From NCBI GenBank assembly GCA_031384605.1, contig JANNAT010000141.1, positions 1 through 64,000 on the forward strand: a stretch of 64,000 bases of DNA, read 5' to 3'. A program made the translations under genes and the position numbers. This document shows positions 53,053 to 61,138 of this stretch, in pieces. The number at the start of each line of letters is the position of its first letter. The first letter of the stretch is position 1. Source of the DNA: JANNAT01 sp031384605. GTDB lineage: Bacteria; Pseudomonadota; Alphaproteobacteria; Rhodobacterales; Rhodobacteraceae. Below the pieces are notes generated by a model. The model made no database searches. It saw only the letters and a program-made list of their open reading frames with translations, and was not told the DNA's origin.

Positions 53053-53112
53053 GTAGGGTGTGCCTTTAGGCGCACCAATTTGGTGAATGGTGCGCCGATC
53101 GGCACACCCTAC
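53053..53112. repeat. GTAG-headed double hairpin (REP doublet/BIME-like) between ligase and aldehyde dehydrogenase genes
   Basis: GTAG (53053-53056), then GGTGTGCC-TTTA-GGCGCACC (53057-53076, one G-U pair), a 12-base spacer, GGTGCGCC-GATC-GGCACACC (53089-53108) and CTAC (53109-53112). The design is the same as at 18246-18309 but with different stem sequences. It lies 11 bp after the GS-like stop and 9 bp before the aldehyde dehydrogenase ATG, right beside its ribosome-binding site, and fills nearly the whole intercistronic gap. Confidence 0.8.
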
Positions 53113-53123
53113 AATTACGACAT

Positions 53124-54488
53124 TTACGCGCGTTCCATCAGGCGTTGAAGTTCGAAGTCGGTGACAACGCGGTCGGTTTCGGAAATCTCCCACTGGGCTG
53201 CATGGTGATAATGATCAACCACGTCATCACCAAACGACGCCCGCAACATAGCCGAACCTCGCAGCAAATCCGCAGCCTCGCGCAGGTTTTTGGGAATTTC
53301 GCGCACCCCGCCTGCCGTATACATGTCGCCCTTCATTTCGGGTTCCAACGCCATCTTCTGCTCAATCCCTTCCAGCCCCGCCGCGAGCAAAGCCGCACAA
53401 ACCAGATAGGGGTTTACGTCACTGCCAGGAATGCGGCATTCCACCCGGATTGCCTTGGATTGCAGCCCGCAGACCCGGAATCCCGCGGTGCGGTTATCGG
53501 CAGACCACACCGCCTTGGTGGGGGCGAACATGCCGATGGCAAAGCGTTTATAGCTGTTCACGTAAGGCGCTAAAAACACCGTCATATCACGCGCATAGGC
53601 CAGTTGCCCAGCAATGTAATGCTTCATCAAGGCCGACATGCCATGCGGGTCAGACGCATCGGCGAACAGGGATTTGCCGTCTTTAGTCCACAAAGACTGA
53701 TGGCAATGCGCTGATGATCCCGCACGGCGATGATCGTATTTCGCCATGAAAGTCACCGATTTGCCCTTCGACCACGCAATTTCCTTAATGCCATGTTTGA
53801 CGATGGAATGATTGTCCGCGGTGTCCAGCGCGTCGGAATAGCGATAGTTTACCTCTTCTTGCCCTGCATCGGCCTCACCTTTCGAATTCTCAATCGGAAT
53901 ACCCGCACCATATAAACCATTGCGGACGGCACGCATCACGTCTTCTTCTTTGGTGGTCTGGAAGATGTGGTAATCCTCATTATAGGCGCTCACGGCTTTC
54001 AGCCCGGTGTAGTTGCTGTCGCGCAGGGATTCATAGCTGTTTTCAAACAGATAAAACTCCAGCTCTGTCGCCATCATCGGCTCAAACCCCAAGGCCCGGG
54101 CGCGTTCTACCTGTTTGCGCAAAATGGCACGCGGCGAATGGGGCACGGGGTTGTGGTGGTGATCCAGCAAATCGCCCAGCACCAGCGCCGTGCCCGCCAG
54201 CCAAGGCAGCGGGCGCAGGGTGGTCATGTCAGGTTTCAGGATATAATCGCCATAACCCGTCTGCCAGTTCGACGACGCATAGCCCTGCACCGTGGCCATT
54301 TCCATATCCACGGCCAGCAAATAGTTACAGCAATGGGTTTCTTCCCAGCCGCTGTCGACGAAAAACGCTGCATGGAACCGCTTGCCAACAAGCCGACCCT
54401 GCATATCAATGCCAGCCACAATAACGGTGTCTATTTCGCCTTTTGCGACGGCTGCTTTCAGCGCGTCAAATGTCATGTTTCCGGGCAT
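53124..54488 (-). CDS. Glutamine-synthetase-like gamma-glutamyl ligase
   Basis: Second GS-superfamily ligase in the window, 454 residues. It has MATELEFYLFENSYES with metal-binding Glu residues, GSSAHCHQSLW, NSYKRF and CRIPGSDVNPYLVCAA, as in PuuA-type enzymes that glutamylate amines. AAGGAG lies 7 bases before the ATG at 54488. It is flanked by an N-formylglutamate-amidohydrolase-like gene upstream and aldehyde and alcohol dehydrogenases downstream, so an amine or amino-alcohol is the probable substrate. Adenylylation-type glutamine synthetase is unlikely because of the divergent N-terminus and context. Confidence 0.9.
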   Translation of the reverse strand: MPGNMTFDALKAAVAKGEIDTVIVAGIDMQGRLVGKRFHAAFFVDSGWEETHCCNYLLAVDMEMATVQGYASSNWQTGYGDYILKPDMTTLRPLPWLAGTALVLGDLLDHHHNPVPHSPRAILRKQVERARALGFEPMMATELEFYLFENSYESLRDSNYTGLKAVSAYNEDYHIFQTTKEEDVMRAVRNGLYGAGIPIENSKGEADAGQEEVNYRYSDALDTADNHSIVKHGIKEIAWSKGKSVTFMAKYDHRRAGSSAHCHQSLWTKDGKSLFADASDPHGMSALMKHYIAGQLAYARDMTVFLAPYVNSYKRFAIGMFAPTKAVWSADNRTAGFRVCGLQSKAIRVECRIPGSDVNPYLVCAALLAAGLEGIEQKMALEPEMKGDMYTAGGVREIPKNLREAADLLRGSAMLRASFGDDVVDHYHHAAQWEISETDRVVTDFELQRLMERA

Positions 54489-54577
54489 ACCGGGTCTCCT
54501 TGGGTTTCCCCGATCAAGATGGGGAGTGTCAGTTAAACGGGCGACAAGGTGCCTGAAACGGCCAGGCCGCCGTTCGG

Positions 54578-55366
54578 TCAACTGGCCTTGGCCTGGCGTT
54601 GAATTTCAACCAATCCCATGTTCAACACCGGGGCCAATTTTTCGGCCATGGCAAGTTGTGCTTCGGGCGTGTCGATCAGATCGTTGCGGATTTCCAACAT
54701 GGCATTGGGCAAACCATAAGGTGTCGCCTGCAGGCGCAGGGTATGGGTGACATCATCCGCTGCGGAATAGGGTGAGTTCAGTTCCGCATGCAGCCGCGTC
54801 AGCCTCATCGCCGCCGAATGAATGGCTACCGCCAAACTGCGGTCAGCATCGTGAATAATGCCAAATTCCACCCGGCGCGGTTTGCCAAAATAAACCGGCG
54901 TAAAGGAATGCACGGTGATGATCACAGGCCGCAGACCTGCTGCAATACGGCCTGCGATAAATCCGTGCAGCGCGTTATGAAACGGCAGATAAATTGCGTC
55001 GGTCCGTGCCAGCCGATCTTGCGCGGAAATAGTCGCGTTGCCGGGAATGTCGTGAACCTCGGATCGCGCGGGCATTGCGCCCGACATATCTGGCGCGCGG
55101 TTGCAGTCATAAACCAGACGACTGACAGGGGCATGGATCAACACGGCATCCAGCAACCCCGACAGGCCGCGTGCCACGCCCAACGCGCCCGGATCCCACG
55201 CGATGTGGGCGGCACCTTGATCTGCCGTCAAACCCAGATCGCCCCATTGGGCGGGGATATGATTTGAGGCGTGTTCGCAGACCAGAACAATGCGCCCCGC
55301 AGCCGTTGGATTTTCGATCACGGGGGCAAATGCCTTGGCACTGCTTGATTTTAGCTTCATCGGCAT
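54578..55366 (-). CDS. N-formylglutamate amidohydrolase family protein
   Basis: Amidohydrolase of 262 residues (FGase/HutG family). LVCEHASNHIP, GAAHIAWDPGALGVARGLS and SRLVYDCNR are the diagnostic motifs, and TVHSFTPVYFGKPR contains a likely metal His. In histidine catabolism the family splits N-formylglutamate; relatives cleave other N-acyl or gamma-glutamyl amides. No hut genes are present here. As first gene of an operon with a GS-like ligase, it may hydrolyse the gamma-glutamyl product at the end of the pathway, like PuuD. This is inference. An RpiR regulator is divergently transcribed. Confidence 0.85.
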   Translation of the reverse strand: MPMKLKSSSAKAFAPVIENPTAAGRIVLVCEHASNHIPAQWGDLGLTADQGAAHIAWDPGALGVARGLSGLLDAVLIHAPVSRLVYDCNRAPDMSGAMPARSEVHDIPGNATISAQDRLARTDAIYLPFHNALHGFIAGRIAAGLRPVIITVHSFTPVYFGKPRRVEFGIIHDADRSLAVAIHSAAMRLTRLHAELNSPYSAADDVTHTLRLQATPYGLPNAMLEIRNDLIDTPEAQLAMAEKLAPVLNMGLVEIQRQAKAS

Positions 55367-55520
55367 GGCAGCCTATCTTCTTCTTATCTGCTTCGACGCT
55401 GGGCTTTTCGCCGATTTCTGTCAAGAATGTTTCTGCGAATTATTTTCTGTTACGATATTTACCAAACCGATGCGACCTTCTTAAGATAAGACGAGTCGCA
55501 AAGCGGTGAAAAGGGGTCAG
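55367..55520. promoter_or_regulatory. Divergent control region between amidohydrolase and RpiR genes
   Basis: The 154-bp AT-rich gap must carry both promoters. TGCGAC (55471-55476) and GTCGCA (55495-55500) form perfect arms around a spacer that contains the palindrome TCTTAAGA (55479-55486). It is a candidate operator for the RpiR protein, 20 bp before its start. Confidence 0.4.
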
Positions 55521-56390
55521 ATGCCGGTATCCTTAGCCTTGGATGATCAGTTGCGCGCCGCTTTATCTGCTCTGACCCGTGCCGAACGGCAACTGGCCAC
55601 GCATGTGCTGTCGCATTATCCGGTGGCAGCCTTGGGGTCGATCACGCAACTGGCCAAGGCGGCGGCGGTATCGACACCAACGGTGGTGCGACTGACGCAA
55701 AAGCTGGGTTACAAAGGCTATCCGGATTTTCAACTGGCGCTGCGCGGCGAAGTAGAGGCGATGTTGATATCGCCCATCGCCAAGCATGATCGCTGGACGG
55801 GCGGGGTGCCTGACACGCATATTCTGAACCGCTTTGCCGATGCGGTGATGGCGAATTTGCAGGCCACGCTGGGCCAGATTGATCATGCCGAATTTGATGC
55901 CGCAGCCGCCTTGCTGGCCGATCCTGCCCGCGCGGTGTTTGCGATGGGCGGGCGGATCACCCATTCGATGGCGGATTACTTTACGTCATTGATGAAGGTT
56001 GTGCGCCCGCAAGTGACGTTGCTGGCCAACAGCTCGTCCACCTGGCCAGCCGCACTGTTGGATATAAAGCCGGGCGATGTGCTGTTGGTGTTCGATATCC
56101 GGCGGTATGAAAACGCGGTGCTGCAACTGACCGAAATGGCCAAAGGGCGCGGGGCTGAGGTGATCTTGATCACCGACAGATGGATATCACCTGCGGTTGC
56201 CCATGCCGGCCATACGTTGTGCTGCCACATCGAGGCGCCTTCGGCTTGGGATTCAAATGTGTCACTTATGGTTCTGGTCGAAACCCTGCTTGCGGCGGTG
56301 CAGAAACTGACCTGGGATCAGACAGAGCCGCGGATGAAGCGGATGGAAGAGCTGTATGCCGAAACAAGGTTTTTTCGGCGCACACGGTAA
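55521..56390 (+). CDS. RpiR/MurR-family transcriptional regulator
   Basis: Regulator of 289 residues. The N-terminal HTH_6 domain (about 1-75) contains GSITQLAKAAAVSTPTVVRLTQKLGYKGYPDF. The C-terminal SIS sugar-isomerase-like domain (about 120-260) contains AVFAMGGRITHSMADYFTSLM and a LLVFDIRRYENAVLQLTEMAKGRGAEVILITD segment. The ATG at 55521 follows AAGGGG; a GTG at 55506 is less likely. It is divergent from the amidohydrolase-ligase-dehydrogenase operon, which it probably controls in response to a pathway intermediate. No sugar-phosphate gene is near, so the SIS ligand may be unusual. Confidence 0.9.
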   Translation: MPVSLALDDQLRAALSALTRAERQLATHVLSHYPVAALGSITQLAKAAAVSTPTVVRLTQKLGYKGYPDFQLALRGEVEAMLISPIAKHDRWTGGVPDTHILNRFADAVMANLQATLGQIDHAEFDAAAALLADPARAVFAMGGRITHSMADYFTSLMKVVRPQVTLLANSSSTWPAALLDIKPGDVLLVFDIRRYENAVLQLTEMAKGRGAEVILITDRWISPAVAHAGHTLCCHIEAPSAWDSNVSLMVLVETLLAAVQKLTWDQTEPRMKRMEELYAETRFFRRTR

Positions 56391-56454
56391 GAGGTATTGG
56401 CTTTAACAGCGCCAATGAACCCGCGCCGGACAGTTTCAGTTGAGTATTTGCGCC

Positions 56455-56491
56455 AAAATCAAACAATTTTAGGCATGTTTGCTTTGATTTT
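56455..56491. terminator. AT-rich inverted repeat between convergent genes
   Basis: AAAATCAAA (56455-56463) and TTTGATTTT (56483-56491) are perfect 9-bp arms. An alternative stem, CAAACA (56460-56465) with TGTTTG (56476-56481), can form inside. It lies about 65 bp after the rpiR stop and 27 bp beyond the stop of the convergent reductase gene. A bidirectional terminator is the simplest reading. Confidence 0.45.
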
Positions 56492-56517
56492 TCATAGTAA
56501 ATAAGCGTGAAACCCTG

Positions 56518-57450
56518 TCAATATCCCAAAGCCCGGTTAACCAGATGCAGAAATGGCAGGCCCGTCTCGCCGCGCCGGATATTTTCGACCAGAACAGTTG
56601 TCGCCCCGTCGGCACGGGTGTCAGCGGCAATATGGGGGGTGACGGTGACGCGCGGATGGGCCCAGAACGGGTGATCTTGCGGCAAGGGCTCGACCCGGAA
56701 CACATCAAGCGTGGCGTGGCCAACGTGGCCGGCTGCCAACGCCGCCAGCAGGGCAGTATCGTCAATCAACGCGCCACGGCCGGGGTTAAGAATAACCGCG
56801 CCGCATTTCAGCCATGACAGGCGTTCGGCGTTCAACAGATTTTCGGTATCAGGCGTGCGGGGCAGCAAAGTGACGACGATATCGGCTTGTTCCAAAACCG
56901 CCTTCAAACCAGCCGCGCCATGAAAGCACGCAATGCCTGCGATCTCTTTGGGCCCCCGGCTCCATCCCATGACGGCAAATTTCAATGCGCTTAGGGCCTG
57001 GGCACAAGCGGTTCCCAGCGTGCCCATCCCCAACATGGCCACCCGACGATTTTGTGCCAGGGGCGGGCAGGTGTGATCCCAGATATGGCTGGGGTTCACG
57101 ATGTGGCGGTCCATACCAAGATGGTGCCGCAATGTGTGGCCGACCACCCATTCCACCATGCCCATCGTAAGGCCGCTATCAACCATCCGGCACAAAGGTT
57201 GTGTCAAAGAGGTATTGCCGACAATGCGTTCGACACCCGCCCACAGGCTGAGCACGGCTTTGGTGTTCACAAAGGGGCTGAAATCTTGCAGGGCGGACGA
57301 GGGCGCATAAATAATGTAATCGACTTTGGCGGGGTCATTGGCCAAAGGCGATACCACGGCATCCATGCCTGCATCTTGCAAAGCCTTGGGCAGGGCGTGT
57401 TGGTAGTTGGGCCAATCAGCGGTGGCTGCGAAGTAAATGGTGACGGGCAT
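56518..57450 (-). CDS. GhrA-like glyoxylate/hydroxypyruvate reductase
   Basis: 2-hydroxyacid dehydrogenase of 310 residues in the GhrA subgroup. It has VAMLGMGTLGTACAQALSAL for NAD(P)H binding, the catalytic Arg in NPGRGALIDD, Glu in DVFRVEPLPQDHPFW and His in TPHIAADT. The HPFWAHPRVTVTPHIAA end is typical of GhrA. The ATG at 57450 follows GGAGA at 6 bases. It begins 31 bp after rodA on the same strand, so it may be read from the rod-shape operon, but it has no known link to cell shape. Together with the gene at 46621, the window has two candidate glyoxylate reductases. Confidence 0.88.
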   Translation of the reverse strand: MPVTIYFAATADWPNYQHALPKALQDAGMDAVVSPLANDPAKVDYIIYAPSSALQDFSPFVNTKAVLSLWAGVERIVGNTSLTQPLCRMVDSGLTMGMVEWVVGHTLRHHLGMDRHIVNPSHIWDHTCPPLAQNRRVAMLGMGTLGTACAQALSALKFAVMGWSRGPKEIAGIACFHGAAGLKAVLEQADIVVTLLPRTPDTENLLNAERLSWLKCGAVILNPGRGALIDDTALLAALAAGHVGHATLDVFRVEPLPQDHPFWAHPRVTVTPHIAADTRADGATTVLVENIRRGETGLPFLHLVNRALGY

Positions 57451-57481
57451 CTGCAGTCTCCGGTGGATCATAGTGGAAAGG

Positions 57482-58621
57482 TTAACGTTGCCTGTGCACA
57501 ATGGCACTTTGCACCAGCCCGAAGGCCAGCAAAATCACCAGCGTCGCCGATCCGCCATAGGACAACAGCGGCAACGGCACGCCCACCACCGGGGCCATGC
57601 CCATCACCATCGACAGGTTCACCGCGATATACAGAAAAAAATTAACCGCCACCCCGACGATCAGCAACTGGCTGAAGCGGTCTTTGTTTTGCACCGCAGC
57701 CACAATGCAGAACACCAAGACCAGCGCATATAAGGCCAGCAGCGAGAACGCCCCGATAAAGCCAAACTCTTCGCCCAGCGTGGTGAAGATGAAATCGGTG
57801 TGCTTTTCGGGCAAAAAATTCAGCCGGCTTTGGGTGCCCTGCATAAAGCCTTTGCCCGCCCAGCCGCCTGACCCAAGCGCGATCTTGGCTTGGATGATGT
57901 TGTAACCCGCGCCCAAGGGATCGGCGCTGGGGTCAAGAAAGGTGTCGATGCGTTTGTATTGATAGTCGTGCAAGAACTGCCACGGCGTGCCGCGCGTCAG
58001 AAAAAGCCCCGCAATCGCGCCACCGATCAACCCAATGACGCCCGCGAAATACCACAGGCTGACACCAGCGGCGAACATCACAGCCGCGCCGCCAACCAGC
58101 AACATCAGCGAGGTGCCCAGATTGGGCTGCAACACCACCAAAATCGTCGGTGCCACGATCAGCACCACCGGGATCAACACCCAAAGTGGGCGCGACACTT
58201 TCTTATCGTCAAGCCAATCGTAATAAGCCGCCAGCATCATCACCAGCGTAACTTTCATCAACTCGGACGGTTGCAAGCGCATGAACCCCAGATCAATCCA
58301 CCGCTGCGCGCCCATGCCAACCACGCCAAAGAATTCGACGATCAACAGCAAGATCATGGCGATCGCATAGGCAATCCCCGACATGCTGCGCCAAAACCAG
58401 ATTGGCACAAAGGCCACGGTGAACAAAATCACCATCCCCAGCCCGAACCGTTGCATCTGTGGTCTGGCCCATGTGTCGATATTGCCGCCCGCAATAGAGT
58501 AAAGCATCAGCCAACCGATGCCCGCCACTGCCGTTATCACCAAAATCAGCGCCCAGTTGATGTAGAAAACTTTGCTCAGGCCCGTCGGCACCGATTTCAG
58601 GCGGTATTCCAGAAAACTCAT
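57482..58621 (-). CDS. rodA: Peptidoglycan glycosyltransferase RodA
   Basis: SEDS-family polymerase of 379 residues that makes glycan strands in the elongasome with PBP2. About ten membrane segments are visible. Family motifs include FIFTTLGEEFGFIGA and the C-terminal VVGVPLPLLSYGGSATL. QPNLGTSLMLL is the conserved region with the aspartate/asparagine polymerase site, and DLGFMRLQPSELMK is the expected motif ahead of it. It lies 10 bp after mrdA and ends the mreBCD-mrdA-rodA operon. Confidence 0.95.
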   Translation of the reverse strand: MSFLEYRLKSVPTGLSKVFYINWALILVITAVAGIGWLMLYSIAGGNIDTWARPQMQRFGLGMVILFTVAFVPIWFWRSMSGIAYAIAMILLLIVEFFGVVGMGAQRWIDLGFMRLQPSELMKVTLVMMLAAYYDWLDDKKVSRPLWVLIPVVLIVAPTILVVLQPNLGTSLMLLVGGAAVMFAAGVSLWYFAGVIGLIGGAIAGLFLTRGTPWQFLHDYQYKRIDTFLDPSADPLGAGYNIIQAKIALGSGGWAGKGFMQGTQSRLNFLPEKHTDFIFTTLGEEFGFIGAFSLLALYALVLVFCIVAAVQNKDRFSQLLIVGVAVNFFLYIAVNLSMVMGMAPVVGVPLPLLSYGGSATLVILLAFGLVQSAIVHRQR

Positions 58622-58631
58622 CTTGCGCGCC

Positions 58632-60587
58632 TTATGCTTTGGAGGGCGCGGGGCGCGACCCGTCGGGAAGGCGCAATTGCAGCGCGTTCAGCAGGGTTTC
58701 CATACGACCCCGCTGATCGGCAGGATAAGATGTCAGTGCAGGCATGCCGCCTGACATCACCCGCAAAATGGCGTCGCGTGCAATGGGCGCGGCCACAGCA
58801 GATCCGCCGCCGCCGTGTTCGACCACCACCGATACCGCGTATTTGGGGTTATCGGCGGGGGCAAAACAGACAAACAGCGCGTGATCGCGCAGCTTCCATG
58901 GCAGATCGGCGTTGGCGGTCACGCCATCGGTCTTTTCGCCGGCGGAAAAGTTGCGCACCTGGGCCGTGCCGCTTTTGCCGCACATTGTCATCGTCTCATC
59001 CACGATACGCGAGGACCGCCCGGTGCCTTGTTTGCCGTTGACGACTTCGAACATCGCCATTTGCACCGCACGCAGCTTTGATCCTTCTACGCCCAGACCT
59101 TCGGGTTCAACGACCGGCACACGCTGATCGTTGATGGATTGCACGATCCGCGGCACCACTTGCTTGCCGCTGGCAATGCGCGCCGCCATCACCGCCAATT
59201 GCAAAGGCGACGTTAGAACATAGCCCTGCCCGATTGACGCATTAACGGTGTCACCGATCACCCATTCGGCCTTTTGGCTTTCCAGCTTCCACGCTTTGTC
59301 GGGCATCACCCCTTCGGCAATCGCCGACATTGGCAGATCGTGGCGGATGCCAAACCCCAGTTTGCGGCCCATTTCAGCAATCTTTTCAATGCCAACCTTC
59401 ATTGCGGTGTCATAGTAAAAAACGTCACAGCTTTCGGCCAAAGACTTTTGCAGATCGACCCTGCCGTGACCGCCCCGTTTCCAGCAGTTAAACCGCGTGC
59501 CGCTGACCTCAAAATAACCGGGGCATCTGACGGTGGTTTCGGGGGTGATCATCCCGGCCTCAAGGGCGGCCAGCGCCGTAACCATTTTGAAGGTTGACCC
59601 CGGCGGATACAGCCCCTGCACCACTTTATTGGCCAAAGGGCGGTGATCATTGTCTGTCAGGCCGGAATAATCGGTCTGGCTGATGCCGCGCACAAACAGG
59701 TTCGGGTCAAACGACGGGGATGACACTGCGGCAATGATATCGCCATTGTTCACGTCGATAATGACACAAGCCGCAGATTCCTCGCCCATTCGCGCCTGCA
59801 CGAAATTCTGCACATCGACGTCGATTGTCAGGCGCAGATCGCCGCCTGCATCGCCTTCAACGCGGTCCAACTCGCGCATGACGCGGCCAACGGCGTTTAC
59901 TTCGATCCGCTTGGTGCCAGCCGCCCCGCGCAGGGTTTCTTCCATCCACCGTTCCACCCCGATTTTGCCGATCTGAAACTTGGGGATACGCAACAAAGGA
60001 TCGGGGCTTTCCAGGCCTTCCAGATCTTTTTCACTGACCGGGCCTACATAGCCTACGACATGGGCAAAATCGAAATCACGGGGATAAACCCGGCTTAGGC
60101 CGACTTCGGGCGTTACTCCGGGCAAGGCAGGGCCGTTCACCGCGACTTTTGAGAAGTCTTCCCAATTCAGCCGGTCTGCCACGGTGATCGGCACAAAGGG
60201 GCTGTTGCGTTTGATGTCTTTCAGCACTTCGGCCATATCTTCCGAGGTCATCGGAATGACATGGCTTAGGCGGTTCAGCACTTCTTCGACGCCGCCCGCT
60301 GCCTCGCCTGCGGTTTCACGGGTGATCACGACGCGGTAATTTTGTTCATTGCCAGCGATCAGTTTGCCGTTGCGATCCTGAATAAGCCCACGCGCGGGCG
60401 GGATAAGTCGAATGTTGATGCGGTTTTCTTCGGCAAGCAGGCGAAACTGATCGGCTTGTTCTACGCCAAGATAGCGCATCCGCCCGCCAAGCACGGCCAC
60501 CATCGCGGCCATGCAGCCACCCATGAACAACGCCCGCCTTGTGACGTTCTTGGCGGTGCCTTCGATATCACGCGGGGTTCGTCTCAT
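58632..60587 (-). CDS. mrdA: Penicillin-binding protein 2 (transpeptidase)
   Basis: Class B PBP of 651 residues that cross-links peptidoglycan during elongation. There is one N-terminal membrane anchor (about residues 18-40), then the dimerisation domain with RLIPPARGLIQDRNGKLIA (60-78). In the transpeptidase domain, S331-TFK-334 lies in YPPGSTFK. The second motif is the SCD in LAESCDVFYY, normal for PBP2, and the third is KSGTAQ. It lies 6 bp after mreD and 10 bp before rodA. Confidence 0.96.
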   Translation of the reverse strand: MRRTPRDIEGTAKNVTRRALFMGGCMAAMVAVLGGRMRYLGVEQADQFRLLAEENRINIRLIPPARGLIQDRNGKLIAGNEQNYRVVITRETAGEAAGGVEEVLNRLSHVIPMTSEDMAEVLKDIKRNSPFVPITVADRLNWEDFSKVAVNGPALPGVTPEVGLSRVYPRDFDFAHVVGYVGPVSEKDLEGLESPDPLLRIPKFQIGKIGVERWMEETLRGAAGTKRIEVNAVGRVMRELDRVEGDAGGDLRLTIDVDVQNFVQARMGEESAACVIIDVNNGDIIAAVSSPSFDPNLFVRGISQTDYSGLTDNDHRPLANKVVQGLYPPGSTFKMVTALAALEAGMITPETTVRCPGYFEVSGTRFNCWKRGGHGRVDLQKSLAESCDVFYYDTAMKVGIEKIAEMGRKLGFGIRHDLPMSAIAEGVMPDKAWKLESQKAEWVIGDTVNASIGQGYVLTSPLQLAVMAARIASGKQVVPRIVQSINDQRVPVVEPEGLGVEGSKLRAVQMAMFEVVNGKQGTGRSSRIVDETMTMCGKSGTAQVRNFSAGEKTDGVTANADLPWKLRDHALFVCFAPADNPKYAVSVVVEHGGGGSAVAAPIARDAILRVMSGGMPALTSYPADQRGRMETLLNALQLRLPDGSRPAPSKA

Positions 60588-60593
60588 ATCGCC

Positions 60594-61133
60594 CTACATC
60601 CGCCGCCCGTAAGCATCAACTTCACCCATCGCGGGTTTGTGCAGATCAAGCAGATACCGCGACAGACCGACTACCGCTGGATAGCACAGGATCGACCATA
60701 GCACCTGCACCATCGCAAACCCAAACGCCGGTTGCGGCATCAGCACCACCGCAAACACCAGCCGGTAAACCAACAGCATCGCCACCATCATGCCCGCCAC
60801 CAAAAGCCATTCCACGCCAAAGTTCAATTCACGAGTCAGTGCAACGCGGGCGCGCACAAATTCCGAAGCAATGACGACCAAAGCCGTCCACAATCCGGGG
60901 GGGCGCATCAAGATCATGTCATCCAGCAATACCACGACCGTGATAAGAAGTGCCGGCAAATAGTCGGGCCTGCGCATTGTCCATGCAAAGACGATGCACA
61001 GCAAAACATCGGGGCCCGGCAATTCTCCGGCCATTGATCCCAATGGCAACAGGCGCAAGAACAGCAGCAGCAATGCTATGGCTATGAACAGCAACCGGTG
61101 CAGCCAGATTGATCTTGTGGCCCCGTCAATCAT
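60594..61133 (-). CDS. mreD: Rod-shape-determining protein MreD
   Basis: Small inner-membrane protein of 179 residues with about five or six membrane segments, part of the elongasome. Sequence conservation in MreD is low, but PDVLLCIVFAWTMRRPDYLPALL and the hydrophobic profile match alphaproteobacterial members. Position is decisive: 5 bp after mreC and 6 bp before mrdA. Confidence 0.92.
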   Translation of the reverse strand: MIDGATRSIWLHRLLFIAIALLLLFLRLLPLGSMAGELPGPDVLLCIVFAWTMRRPDYLPALLITVVVLLDDMILMRPPGLWTALVVIASEFVRARVALTRELNFGVEWLLVAGMMVAMLLVYRLVFAVVLMPQPAFGFAMVQVLWSILCYPAVVGLSRYLLDLHKPAMGEVDAYGRRM

Positions 61134-61138
61134 TGCCG

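Noticed and set aside
51979..53148. A 389-codon plus-strand open frame opposite the aldehyde dehydrogenase gene
   Set aside because: The product is His/Arg-rich with no domain, and the minus-strand gene has complete catalytic motifs.
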